DNA of 64,000 nucleotides. Origin: Cenococcum geophilum 1.58 (taxonomy: Eukaryota; Ascomycota; Dothideomycetes; Gloniales; Gloniaceae). Within the stretch, counting starts at the first letter, position 1; each line of letters begins with the position of its first letter. The translations under genes were made by a program, and so were the position numbers. Location: the NCBI GenBank assembly GCA_001692895.1, contig KV748195.1, positions 496,001 through 560,000 of the forward strand, written 5' to 3'. Below, one piece after another: positions 1 to 12,168 of the stretch. The notes beneath the pieces are model-generated. The model was not told where the DNA came from. It saw nothing but the letters and a program-made list of their open reading frames with translations, and did not search any database.

Positions 1-581
1 TAAGCCGTGGAGAAAGGTACCATTATAGAGGATAGAGACTGTGACGCCGGCGTATTGCCTAAAGGTATAGGGGAAGGTAAGGGAGACTGGTAGGTAACCT
101 CTAAGGAGTTTAGCTCGTTAAGTGTGTTATTATTAGTTAAGTTTTTAAGGTTTTTATAGATAATTCGTAAAGGTTTAAACGAGCGTATAGGTTATTAAGT
201 TATTAATAGCAATAATTAATTATTAGAAATTAAGTAAATAAGGCATTAGCTCTTAAATAAGACTAATATAGAAAGCAAGCAAGCAAGGCTCAATTTTATG
301 AATGTTGATGATGTTGGTGTTGCTAAGATGCAGGGGTGCTGCTGCAGTGCTCGCTTAGCCACATAGACATGTCCATATATTCGTATAAAATTTGCCAAAA
401 TTCAGTCTGTCGATAATTACAGCCTCTAACTCACTACCTAAACGTGTAACAAATAATAAGACCAAACACTGCTAGACATAACATTTTCCTTGTATATTCC
501 GATTCAGGGTGTTTCCAGTGGCATCGGGGCTGCGCGCACTGTCAAATGCTTCCGTCGGTTGACTTGAACGTAAACTGATGC
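1..581. other. AT-rich edge and 3' flank, no gene
   Basis: The first 250 bases or so are TpA-rich and resemble the RIP-damaged repeats that fill the second half of the window, so this is probably the end of a degraded repeat. The remainder is the downstream flank of the minus-strand gene that ends at 582. I see no coding sequence or RNA gene. Confidence 0.5.
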
Positions 582-1418
582 TCAGAGCCACATCATCATA
601 ACACCTGGAATCGAGGCTGCAGCCCCTATCACCCACGAAGTACCACTCCAGAAGACCGTTGCACTCGTTCTCAAAGCTGTAGCCGCACCAGTGAACACAG
701 CGAGAGAGGTAGTTGTTGTTGGCGCTGTACTGGCAGATTTTATGACACTCAATGTAGCAGGGGTTGGAGTAGAAGTGGAAGTAGGCCTAAGGGGGGGCGT
801 AGGTGATACACCAATGAGTGAAGTTGTCGCCTGTGTTGGTGTCGGGAAGTTCATGGTGTATGTAAGAGAGCTGAACAGAGCACTGGCTTCTACCGAGTCT
901 GTTGCGCTCACGGAAATGGTGGTGTAGGTGGTAATCTCCGTGGAGGACACGACAGTCGACAAGGCGTAGTAGGTGTAATAATACCACCAGTAATACCAAG
1001 TGATTTCGGTTGTGTACCAGATGTAGTTGTAATAAATCTGGCTAGAGGCAGCTACGCTTGTGGGTGCTACTGTAATCGTCGGCGCCGGGACTAACACCGT
1101 GATAGCAGTTGCAACAGGTTCCGTCCCGTCTGGGCACGTTTCCGGGGGCATCACATAGGTGTATCCATCAGAGCAGCATATGCCACCGGGTGGGATACAT
1201 GCAAAAAGGCCTTGAGTCGGACGTTTATTAGCTTGATTCGCGCATATAATTCAAAGTATGTATATAAGTAGCGTACCTGGACAAGCAGGAATCCAGTTAG
1301 GATTTTCGCATTCTTGCCTATCTTTTAGAGCGGATGATCTCTTCAATACATTAATGGGCTCACTCGGAAGGGCCATGGCTGGGATCGCTGTAAAGATGAG
1401 CCATCTTGTAGTGACCAT
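582..1418 (-). CDS. Secreted Cys- and Ser/Thr-rich surface protein, probably GPI-anchored
   Basis: Two exons: 1418-1277 and 1210-582, split by a 66-bp intron with donor GTACGC, branch GCTAAT and acceptor AG at 1212-1211; the spliced product is 256 aa. I chose the ATG at 1418 because it gives a signal peptide (MVTTRWLIFTAIPAMALP) and a good context (CAACATGG). Residues 37-73 form a small cysteine domain (C37, C46, C52, C59, C60, C73) that the splice joins correctly across both exons. Residues 107-129 are a striking Tyr/Trp-rich tract, followed by a long Ser/Thr/Pro-rich stalk suited to O-glycosylation. A short hydrophobic C-terminus (IGAAASIPGVMMMWL) fits a GPI signal, though it is short. This is the architecture of fungal wall-surface proteins; no enzymatic role is visible. 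Family and function are inferred, but the gene model is well supported by frame continuity. Confidence 0.75.
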
Positions 1419-2476
<1,058 letters not shown>

Positions 2477-4120
2477 TTGATCAGAGGCTCAGAACATGTA
2501 GAAGCAGCCAGATACGAGGTTGCTTTGTTAGAGGTAATTAAGTTAACATCTGCTCCATTATGTGGCAGGGATGTTTCGGTGCCTTGCAGCGATGCTCAAG
2601 GAAGCGCCCACATTAGCGCTTCGAGTGGGAAAATCCTGACTCTACCAATAAGCCACGAAACACCTTCACTAAAGCCTTGCGGAACGGCCACAAAAAGTGC
2701 TTTGAAAAAAAGGGGGGCTGTTCGTGGCCTCATGGATATGCTAGTGAAGCTACGGGAAACGGGAAGGACACAAAGACAAGATTTTCGTATCCGAGGATGA
2801 AAGGAAGCTTGTATGCAATAGAAATAGGTACAACTTTGTTCTCCATAGTCACCGCAGTCTTAAGCGCAACGCGAGCGACTGATAGCAAAGCTCCAACTCA
2901 ATCTCTTACTTCAAGTCTAACTAGTCCTGCTCTTCATCGACCCACCCTACCCATTCAAGCATCGAGTTTGGGAATTAGTAGTCTGGATCGAAGTCGTCAA
3001 AGAACCAGCCAGGCCCATCTCGAATGTTATCGGGAGCACTATTGTGGAAGGGGCATGCCCTGGCATTACACAAGAATGCGCTTATCTCATCAGCGACAGT
3101 TATGCCTATGATTTCATCGTAGCTAAGCTTCCCGATCGCCAATTGAGGCTGGCGAGCTTTCCAGGCTCCGTTTTCGGAATCTGCCAGGTTAAATCTCAGG
3201 TCCTGGAGCAGGAACTACGCCGTTTTCAGACTCGGCTTGAAGAAATCGAGAATGACATTGAAGGAGATATTGTCCTTACTGAGCAACAAATGCAGACAGT
3301 AGCGCCCGGAGTACCGAGAAGATTTTGGCAGTATGCTAGCGTGGTTCTAGGCATTCGATTCGGAATTCCCACTATCACCATTTTTCCTGCGAGACGTCTC
3401 TCGCACAGCAAGTGCTGATAACTGGGACTTACCCAATGGACGTTACCGAGAAGAGCATATCAAGTATAGTTACTTTCTTGTGCTAGGGCACAAGGATTAC
3501 GCCAGAGACTGCGTACAGAGAGCTTCTAGGATTACCAGATTCGTACCTCGGGCATTTGCTGCCAGTATTGGATTGGGAGGAGCATGGCATTTTGAATGGG
3601 CAGACCCGATCACAGGTGCACATATCCCGGTTCAAGCAGTTCTTACAAATCGCCTCAAGGCATGTTTTGGAGCTACGAACGATGTGATGCCCTTCATCCG
3701 GTGCAGGAATTCCTCGACATCAAGAATCCCGGAGCAGAGGAGTTTTCCCGAGCCGTCTCAGAGTTAACCACCGAGGTAGTAACGGAGAAGCTTTTCATGA
3801 AACCATTAAACGAACGAAGTCTTTAAACTAAGCTTGGAATTACTCAACGATGGTTCGACGGCAGTTTTACATTCAACTAATCTGCTTCATTGCTCATAAT
3901 CATGCTGCTGAAATTGGAATTTATAATGCATGTAGCGACATTTCCAGGACCTGAAATAATTTCCCGGCTGAGCCCCGAATTTGTCCACGATGTAGACAAC
4001 CTTCCTGATCCCGGACTTAAAGAATTCCTGGCTCGTAACGGCCTAATCGAGAGATAGCGTGCATCAGATGGCTGTCTTTTCCGGTACTCTGCCAATTTAC
4101 CAGATAGTCGACTCTGAGAA
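2477..4120 (+). pseudogene. Eroded coding remnants of unknown family
   Basis: Several overlapping plus-strand ORFs of 95-144 codons occur here (2477-2800, 2677-3111, 3044-3418, 3480-3767, 3903-4058) in changing frames, without splice signals that join them. The piece at 3044-3418 contains a charged, probably coiled-coil stretch (EQELRRFQTRLEEIENDIEG). Another frame near 3490-3685 reads plausibly as protein (ELLGLPDSYLGHLLPVLDWE). The ORF at 3903-4058 may be the N-terminal part of the CHAT-like pseudogene that follows. Together they suggest one or two decayed genes broken by indels. I recognise no domain. Confidence 0.3.
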
Positions 4121-5920
4121 TTGAGAAAAGAGTACGTAGCAATATTAGAAGTCTACGAGAACTCACATTTGTCGACAGATTTCGGGAAGACAGCCACCCT
4201 GAATGCAAGGTTGGGAGAAGTCAAGCTTCTGTTACGCGAAGGCGATAACTACTTAACATCCTTCAAGGCATATCAGGACAAGGCGGAAGATCTTGTCAAT
4301 GGCATGCGAAATGAATTGAACACATTCGGCACCTCAGTGTCCTTACAACTCAAAAGTTCAACCAAAGGGGTTCTGGGTGGCCACCAGAACGTCCTCAATC
4401 GTGCGATTTCATGCTTGACAGTTGAGTATAGAGTCAGCGGCAAAAAAGATCAGAAGGACAGGTTCGCATTCGTGCTTTGGGATTTCATACAACGTGGCAA
4501 AAGTCGGGCATTTGTGGATCAACTCAGCTCGTCTCAACTATTCTCCCTTAATCCGGTATCGAGGCCTTCCCAGCCAAATGTTTAAGCTGGAACAGAAGTA
4601 TTTTACCTAACTACGCAACTTGAGAAGGAGTTACGACAACAGCAAGAGGTTGATGGGTTTGGCGAACTTCTGCAGGACCAATTTGCGGATCCGGGCTCTG
4701 ACACGAATGCGGAACATGAACAACACGCACCTGAGCTTGTGAACATAAGGCCGGGAGACAGACTGGACTTAAGCAGCCTGGTTCTTCAGCGCGTGGGCAC
4801 AGATCGGCATACAGACACGAACGAGTCGCAGGTCTCTAACTTGATCTAGGATTGGCAGGCTAAAGTGAACCTACTTTCTAAAGAAAGATCTCGTGAGAAG
4901 CTGGTTCCATCAACCGTTCAGAGAGCTCATGACGCTGTTCGACAAGCTGAGGAAGACATGGGCGAATGCGAAGAAGCGGCAGAAATTTTGAAAATATTGA
5001 GAGGCTACGCTGTGACTTCGACAGAATTGATTAGGGCAATTGCAAGTGAAGGCAAAGGCTTGGCGTTTGTGGATTGGTTTACCGCAGATATTCCGGGAGT
5101 ACCGCGCGCTTTGCATATATGATCGTTCTTCGGACTTCACCTAAAGCCGCATCACCGATTTTGCACCGTCTGACGCCAGGCATTGGACCCAGAACCACTC
5201 GATGGGTCCAAGAATACCTAACTGCGGGTGCCGCAAACTCTAAGCAATCTGCGTACCTACATTTGCAAGAACTTGCTGCCTTGGTGAATCTTTTAGCTTC
5301 GTTGACAGACCCGAACGAAACTCTGGTCTTTTGTCCTACCAGTGTCTGGAACGTCCACCGTGTGCCACTTCATGCTCCCGAGCTTCCGGTCGCTTGTTCA
5401 AGCTTACTGAGCACGCACTCAATATCTCCCTTGACGGACGAGCATCCAGATGAAGAGTTAATCGGAAACATTCTGGCTGTGAGAAATCGAATCGTCTACA
5501 CCTACAGTCGGTCTTTGTTGCATATCAATTTTCAGGCTCGCCAGAGCCGAACGGTGATCCCCTCAGATGATTGGCGAGCAACTGTCTTGTCGCCGCTCTC
5601 ACAGTTACCTCTAGCACCGCACACACTTCCACTCAAAGGCGCCTTTAAACCAGTACTCACGAGAACGATTGATACCAACACGAGACGATGCTTGCTGGTG
5701 GACGCGCTCCTATTAGGAAGTATGGGCACGTGAAGAAAGACGCATTCGTGAATTAGGAATCTAAGGCCCCGTTGGTCTTCTAACTAGTTTCCGAGACGCA
5801 GTGAGACGGTTGATTACGCGTCGAGGCAAAGAATCATTGATGAGATGGGCCGCGTTCATTCATTACGGTTACTGGATGTTTCCGTCAAGAGAACTCGAAG
5901 GTTCTTGGGATTTAAAGTAA
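4121..5920 (+). pseudogene. Broken TPR/CHAT-domain (caspase-like peptidase) gene
   Basis: Frame 2 runs from 4121 to about 5119 but contains stops at 4583 (TAA) and 4847 (TAG). Reading then continues in frame 1 (5074-5733), and the extreme C-terminus is again in frame 2 (about 5788-5920, TAA at 5918). The pieces match the order of fungal TPR-CHAT proteins: a linker near 4470-4520 (LWDFIQRGKSRAFVDQL), the CHAT entry motif FVDWF at about 5065-5080 followed after the frameshift by YMIVLRT, the CHAT core LVFCPTSVWNVHRVPLHA near 5320-5372, and the C-terminal RWAAFIHYGYWMFP near 5845-5886. I cannot find the catalytic His-Gly motif expected between 5530 and 5730. CHAT proteins are caspase-like peptidases, often effectors in NLR-type immunity or cell death. 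At least two stops and two frameshifts make this copy non-functional. Confidence 0.75.
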
Positions 5921-6899
5921 ATTGTCCCGGGACTGGAAGGCTCCTAGACTGGAGTAAAGTTTCCTAGGATTTTTACAAAGCGTTTGCCATGAAATGTGAT
6001 GAGGTATTATAAACGAGGATTACGAGTCCTGCTCACCCACTATTAGCAGCTAATTTTCAACTACTTGCGTTCGGGGTAGAAAGCGTAACCCTTCCGCCTA
6101 TCTTCTCGTATCTAGTCCACCGCTAGCTGATATAAAGTTCTTATAGTCTAAAATTGACAAACCGATAAAACGGGACACGATTGGTTGATCAGAGAAAGAA
6201 GGTGCCTGAGAAGAGGGTGGGCTGGGTGAGCGGTGGGTGAGCGGAGGATGAGTCGGAGCTATAAAGAGCGGCGATGCTGACTAGCCGAGAGAGGACGCTA
6301 GAAAAGCAATAACGTTGGTCCGATGCTGCAGGAACAAGCCTCGACAGGATTGGCGCCCCACCGTACCCCTGGAAACCACGAGCAGAAGAAACGCCCAAAG
6401 CCACCTTGCAGTCACAGAAGCAATTGCCAAGCCACGCAAAGAGTCCCCCAACCACATATTAATTAAATATAGTTCCCAGCAATACCGATGTCCAAAACGA
6501 GGCCATGCGCCTCAGCCCTATATATACCGATCTAGAATGCTCCCCCTATGAATCCCAGGATCCTTTGTGTTCCTGTCTATGTACAGAAGACCCGTAATCA
6601 CGTGCCCAATTGTCAACGCTCTGGGCTAGGTTTATATACGGTGCATTTCCATGCATGTTGCTATTTCGCGTTGAATATGTGCAGCCGGCGCGCGCCTTTC
6701 AGCGAGCCGAATAAAATATGAAATATAAAATAAAAACATTACAGTATCTTACCTTTACCTTTGCGTTTCGATGCCGGTACTAGATGGCAGATGCTCGATG
6801 GTTGACACTGGATGGCGGGGCGCCGATTCTAGATCTGCTTTTTGCGTTGGCCGGGTGCGTGCGGATACCTGGCAACACCACCAATCCCTTCCCAACCCC
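5921..6899. other. Intergenic, no gene seen
   Basis: Between the CHAT pseudogene and the 3' end of the minus-strand glycosyltransferase gene. It contains AT-rich low-complexity sequence near 6708-6742 but no recognisable coding sequence or RNA gene. Short ORFs at 6189-6551 and 6755-6997 lack coding character. Confidence 0.5.
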
Positions 6900-9407
6900 T
6901 CAATAGAAGAAAGCGGCGCCAAAGACCGCCGCGGTAAACAGGGTCGAGAGGCCGTACTCGATCTCCCAAATAGCCATCTGCGGGCCCAGAAACGCAATCT
7001 TCTTGCTCTGCTCCGTCGGATGCGCGACGCCCGTCTTCGGGTCGCGGTTCAGCAGCGCCTCGCGGTCGGGCATGCTGGGCGGGTTAATGGCGTAGGAAAT
7101 CGGGATCCAGAACGCGCTGACGACGATGATCCAGGCGATGGGCGGCCAGAAGGCGTGCGTCAGGCCGCACAGCAGCTGGTCGTTGATCGTGTACTGCTCG
7201 GCGGCGCAGCGCGACGTCGTCAGCGTCACCGCCGCGAGGCAGAAGTACACGTACAGGATGTGGTAGCCCGCGAGGTAGTTGATGACGATGACGCGCAGGC
7301 GGCGCAGCAGCGGGGCGCGTACCGCCGGGTCGCGCTCTGACAGCTCCGATTTAAGGGACCCGGACGGCTTGAAGGCTTGTTTTTGGCCGCCGAGCCAGAT
7401 GGGCAGCACGAAGGATCGGATGATAGTGAGGGCAATGTAGGGGCTCATCCAGAGCTGAGCCCTGCTGCCGCGCTGGCCGGTCTGATAGCCGGAGGGGATG
7501 AAGAGGGCGAACTCGCACAGGCGGTTTGTGAAGAGCGAAGCGAAGCAGGCGCGGATTAGCCAGCGGAGTTGGGTGCCGTTGCTGTATGCAATGAGAGGTT
7601 TGCCGGAGATGAGGACTACCGGCAGGGCGAAGAGAGAGATTGTGAGAATGATGTTGAAGAGAGATAGGACGGCGTAAATGAAGGTCGAGAAGCGCTGGTA
7701 GAAAGTCATTTTCTCGATCGCCTTGCCCCAGAGGCCGAATTTGAGCTGGAATGATGTTTCGACTGTTCCAAGAGCCTAGCAAATTTATTAGATTGAATTT
7801 CTGCAGATCCATATCTGGAGAAGAAACTTACCCATCTCGTTCTTTGCTTAAGATGGCTGCCGAAACTGTCAGGGACTGTGCCGAATTGTAATGGTTCATG
7901 AACATATGCCGTTTTCCATCCTCTTCCTAAAAGGAGTGTTGATGTAGCTACGTCTTCGGCAATGGATCCTTGCGGGAAGAAACCAATTTCTTCAAGCGCG
8001 TCTCTCCGCGCAATATAGCCTGAGCCAGTACACCACGCAACCCCTAAAGCGTCTTTGATTGGTTCTGATACATGAACGAAGAAATCCAGACTCTGACATA
8101 GAGGGTCATTAGGAGGAACGTTGTAGAAGAGCTGGCAGCTTGATTAGCAGAATAAATGCAATACTGAGGAGATTTATACTAGCCTGAGGAGGGCACGCAA
8201 GAGCCATTTTCGGGTCTCGTACCAAGTGAGGGATGACGGCCCTGAGCCAATGCGGTTCTGGTATCATGTCGGCATCCAAAGCTGCCACATATTGAGAAGC
8301 TCCGCCTGGCATGGACAAGACTTCCTGGATGCCATAGTTGAGATTTCCCGCTTTGAAATGGTGTGGCACTCCTGGAAATTTCGGTCGACACCTGTAGACG
8401 AGATTCGGATATACTTCCTCCAAATGGCCAATTGCTTGACGGAGATCTGTGCAGTTAGCATCGTCCAGGATGACAACGCGAAAACGGTCTTGAGGATAAT
8501 CAACTTCGCAGGTCGCGCGTGTCGTGTCAAGCACAAGATCAACATCCTCTCCACAGCATGTTATGAAAATGTCAACCGTTGGCACGTCATTCCCGACGAG
8601 GCGCAGCTGGGGACGATTACGCCTCTTGAGAATGAATACAGACCAAAATAGCTGAAGAAAAACAGGGACAGCTGTGGCCATTTCAACTCCGATGAAAGCC
8701 CAAGCCAGGGGAAACGTCTCCTGTGATTTTCTCTGGGCGGAAATGACGAAGAGTATTCGCAGTGTGAAGTAGAGCCAATATGTCCCCAATGTGGCAATAG
8801 CTAGAAATGGAGTCAGATAGTATAGATATCGTTTCCATGCTGATAGCTGCTCATGGTCGTCTCGGCGATGAAGATGGGCTATGGATCCTTCTTTTTCCCA
8901 ATCTCGGTCAAATAGTGTTGAGGAAGGAGCGTATGGGAACAATGGTTTTAGAAGCTCTTCACTTCTCTAAAGAATGGTCAGTAAGAGAGTTGCTGGAGTG
9001 CTAGAGTGCAAACATACCAGAGGAGTTGGAGTAGTAAACGAAGAATTCACAGAGTTTCTACCGCTTCCAAGCGTCCAAGGCTGAGAAGGTGTTGCCAAAG
9101 GAGTGATTTCAGGACTTTCAGCATAGAGATCTCCAAGAGACCTCAGGCGACTCATTCGTGCCATTGGAGGTCTTGTAGACGTGTGCTGAATCTCCTCTCG
9201 GCTCTCGGCGCGAGACTCGATATATTCCTCTTTCAATTCATATTTAGATTCTCGGAATCCGTCCAAGGTGTCACTGGGTGTTGAAACGAAGGTAGAGGTT
9301 GTCGACTGCTGAGAAGCTGTTGCTGAGCTCCTCCTGTTGTTTTCGTTGTCGAGCTGCTGCTGAATATCAATGTAATCCCCATCGTCGATGCGTCTGATGG
9401 TCGACAT
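6900..9407 (-). CDS. Membrane GT2 beta-glycan synthase (cellulose-synthase-like)
   Basis: Four exons: 9407-9018, 8966-8184, 8131-7832, 7775-6900; introns of 51, 52 and 56 bp; spliced product 782 aa. The second intron uses a GC donor (CAG|GCTAGT) with branch TGCTAATC and acceptor CCAG; only this splice restores the frame (PPQ then LFYNVPPND). All GT2 processive-synthase motifs are present: ITCCGEDVD near 265-274, LDD 297-299, the DAD metal site 361-363, ED 450-451 and QRTRW 487-491. The N-terminal ~135 residues are hydrophilic and Ser/Thr-rich (cytosolic). Two TM helices lie near 180-208 and 218-243, and about five to six follow QxxRW in exon 4, the usual synthase pore arrangement. It should polymerise a beta-linked polysaccharide from a nucleotide sugar at the plasma membrane. 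Aspergillus CelA/Tft1 mixed-linkage glucan synthase is a likely relative (inference). It is divergent from the GH12 gene. Confidence 0.95.
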
Positions 9408-9900
9408 AATTGTGGCCCAAAGAAAACGAATATTTACAGCAGAGGAGTATGCGGGCTGCAGCAAACAGTGAAGCTTGTGCTGGCCGACAACAAGAACAAT
9501 TGATGAGTCGAATGCAAGGTATTTCGCCTATGAGGAAAACAATAATGACGAAAATATCGGAGGCTTGAGCACCGTTCAGCCGACAGCATCTACAGGTGGC
9601 TGACACCGGATCCCCATGAGCCAGATAACAGACTCCGATTGAATTTATCGGCGGCAGCTAGCCTCCTACCAGATCGCCAGCTATGGAGATACGAGGAAAT
9701 TTAAGGACATAACAGGGCACAACAGGAGGACAGCGCCATTGCGTTGGGGTACAGTATTATAAAATGTCTTCGAACCTACCGGTTCATATTGGATCCTGCA
9801 TCTTGCCTACGGTGGTCGACATCGATCAACGGCACACCCTCGGTCCCTCCCATTTGGAAAGCTCGATACCAGCATTGAACTCGCCCAACATTGACCAACA
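9408..9900. promoter_or_regulatory. Shared divergent promoter of the GT2 and GH12 genes
   Basis: 493 bp separate the two start codons, so both genes must draw their core promoters from here. A TATA-like element (TTATAAAA, 9757-9764) lies about 140 bp before the GH12 ATG. An ATG at 9764 opens a 63-codon reading frame overlapping the GH12 start; it is probably upstream of the transcript start. I recognise no specific activator site. Confidence 0.6.
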
Positions 9901-11583
9901 ATGTGGCTCCTCTCGCTGCTTAGCGGAGCGTTGCTCGTGCTACCTGTGGCAGTGACGGTGGGAGTGTACATCGGTATAGAGTCACAGCGGATCTTCCACG
10001 GCGGCGACTTCAACGGATTCACGACGGGTGGCAATGGAGGAGGAGGCGGTGGAGGAGGCGGTGGAGGAGGCGGGCGCCACAAGCTCACAACTGAGACGTT
10101 CTGCCAGAAGGCGTACGGAATCACGCCGTTTCCAGGACGATATGTTTGTAAGGCCCCTGCATTCACTTTCCACTCATCTGCATTCACTGGGACAATCCCC
10201 AGCATCGTTGGCTGTGTTGGCTGGTTGGCTGGGTTGATTGCGTTGGACTGTGGTTAGATTCGCAGAGCGTTGTTACCCTAGCAGCGTATCGTGGGCGGGC
10301 AGGTTTTGACAGGCGATCCCTGCGCCAATCTGCAGCCACTCAGACCACCACTCAGACCACCACTCAGACCACCCCCAAACCCTTTTTCAAGTTTCCTCCT
10401 GCTCATCACGCTAATTCGGGTGGCAGTCAATCCCAACCAGGTTAGCTCACGCCAACTGTCATTTTTTGATGTCTCGTTCTTGATGCTGGTCTGTCTCGGC
10501 TGCTAACTCGAACCTGGCGATCTTAGTGGGGCGACAAAGAAAATCTTGGCGATCTCTGCATGAATGTTTGTCCGCCCTCTGATCTCTTCTTGGCGCTGTT
10601 TTGCGCCGCGGTTGCCTCATTCTTTCCCTGCACCTTTCCTGCACCCCTCGCACTCTTGGCTCTCGCTTCTTTTAGTCTCCTTTCTGGGCTCCACTCTTGT
10701 TTACTCTTGGTTCTCTTGTTTTCCTTTTCGTTCTCCCTCGTAACCACTCCACGTTCACCCCCACTCATTTGTCTGGTCGTCGAACGTGCCACCCTGACCG
10801 CTACGCAGATCACCACAGACGCCGCAACAACTAAAGACTCGTTGTTTGCTGCAGGTTTCTCGGCGACATGGCACTATCCTCCGGGCTCCGCTTCTGCACC
10901 TGTGCATGCATTTCCCAATGCCAAGCTCCTGTTGCCCGATACCATCCCCGTACTGCTGTCCAACCTGTCCGCCTTGACCGTTGACATCGAGTGGACATAC
11001 GGTCTCGGGAACTACGTTCACAACGAGACCAACAACACCAACATAGCCGAGGCCGGTGTCAATGCGAACGTCGCCGTAGACATGTTCCTGGCGAATGACA
11101 GGAACAAGTCAGCCAGCACCACTGATTCCGAGTACGAAGTTATGGTCTGGTTTGGACGATGGGGTGACGCAACCGACCCCATCGGACTTTTCGACGGCTC
11201 CCAGGCCACGCACGACGCAAATGGGACTATTTTGTAAGTGCTATGTCATGTTCTGCTGCTGCTACTGCTTCTGCTTCTTGCATGGTGATCTGCTGTGTGT
11301 ACTTTCCCTCTTTGGAAAACCGACTAATGATATTGACAGCGATCTCTATTATGGCGACAACGATTTTGGTCAACGCGTCTTCACATGGATGACACAGCAA
11401 AACGTCACGGCGTTTACCGGCGACATCAGCCCTCTGTTGCAGAGACTAAGCAACTTCAGCGGTCCCGACTCAGATACTTACCTCGGCTATCTTGCTTTTG
11501 GATCTGAGGTGCTGTACTCGTTCGAGAATGTGACTGTGTTCGTCCCGAGACTGGAAATGGACGTCGTGACAATAACTAGCTAG
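9901..11583 (+). CDS. GH12 endo-beta-glucanase with N-terminal hydrophobic segment
   Basis: Model of five exons: 9901-10147, 10427-10440, 10527-10565, 10809-11233, 11340-11583; 322 aa. The start ATG at 9901 (CAACAATGTGG) opens with a hydrophobic segment (LLSLLSGALLVLPVAVTVGVY), either a signal anchor or a signal peptide, then a run of 13 glycines. The exon 2 (14 nt) and exon 3 (39 nt) assignments rest on frame, splice sites and family fit: they give FNPNQ and WGDKENLGDLCMN, the expected N-terminal GH12 strand. Catalytic residues are visible: nucleophile E210 in EYEVMVWF and acid/base E298 in FGSEVLYS, plus the GH12 signature MVWFGRWGDATDPIG. GH12 enzymes cleave beta-1,4 or mixed-linkage glucans or xyloglucan. 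Introns 1 and 3 (279 and 243 bp) are long for this genome; intron 1 contains three copies of a 12-bp repeat (CACTCAGACCAC). Exons 4 and 5 are secure; the microexon is less so. Confidence 0.9.
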
Positions 11584-12168
11584 AATTATTACTTAGGATT
11601 TTTGAAACCTACCGTTTCATTCGGAAATGTTTCAAGCTACGGGAAACAGGCACGGGATTAATTACACAAGCAAGAAGCGAACATGTATCATCAAGAATTA
11701 TAATTTAAATTAGATGGTGGGAAAGTCATGGTCTCTGGCAGATCCGTATCTCACGGGTAATAGAAATGGAAAAAACTTAATTTTATTGTCGACCGCCTCT
11801 CTACTGCGGGGCCGAGACGCTCGGACACCACGAATTCAAATGTTGTGGCTTTGAATCCTGGTCCCTTTTTGGCTCAATTAGTAACTGTGGCGTCACTTCC
11901 GAACATCGTGTGAGATTGCCGATATGCTAGGGATCGAAGGCCTCACTTCTCAACGTTATTAGGACGCCACTTTTCCCGTCGTTTCCGTTGACTGCCAAGT
12001 CGTTCTTAACATATAAAGGCCACCGGGCAGCCTTGACCACGTAGTCAGAGTCGGAGAGGAATCCGGACAGTTCGATGTGTGGTCGACGGATGGTGCCGTG
12101 CCAAGGTTGATTCGCAAGGTCCACCTATTGTTTCCTGCACTGGATGGTGCCTTGGTGGTACGGTGCCT
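11584..12168. other. Intergenic, no gene seen
   Basis: 3' flank of the GH12 gene running into the 82-bp tandem repeat. I see only short ORFs without coding character, and no RNA gene. Confidence 0.5.

Noticed and set aside
691..927. Plus-strand ORF opposite the surface-protein gene
   Set aside because: It is the antisense shadow of the Ser/Thr-rich exon, with Val/Gly-rich translation.
9764..9955. 63-codon plus-strand ORF overlapping the GH12 start
   Set aside because: No domain; its ATG lies next to the TATA-like element, so it is probably upstream of the transcript start.
10560..10808. Continuous ORF from 10560 into the GH12 coding region, as an alternative start
   Set aside because: The first ~80 codons are low-complexity Leu/Phe/Ser from a pyrimidine-rich intron. 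The branch and acceptor CCTGACCGCTACGCAG before 10809 and the exon 1-3 family motifs explain the gene better.
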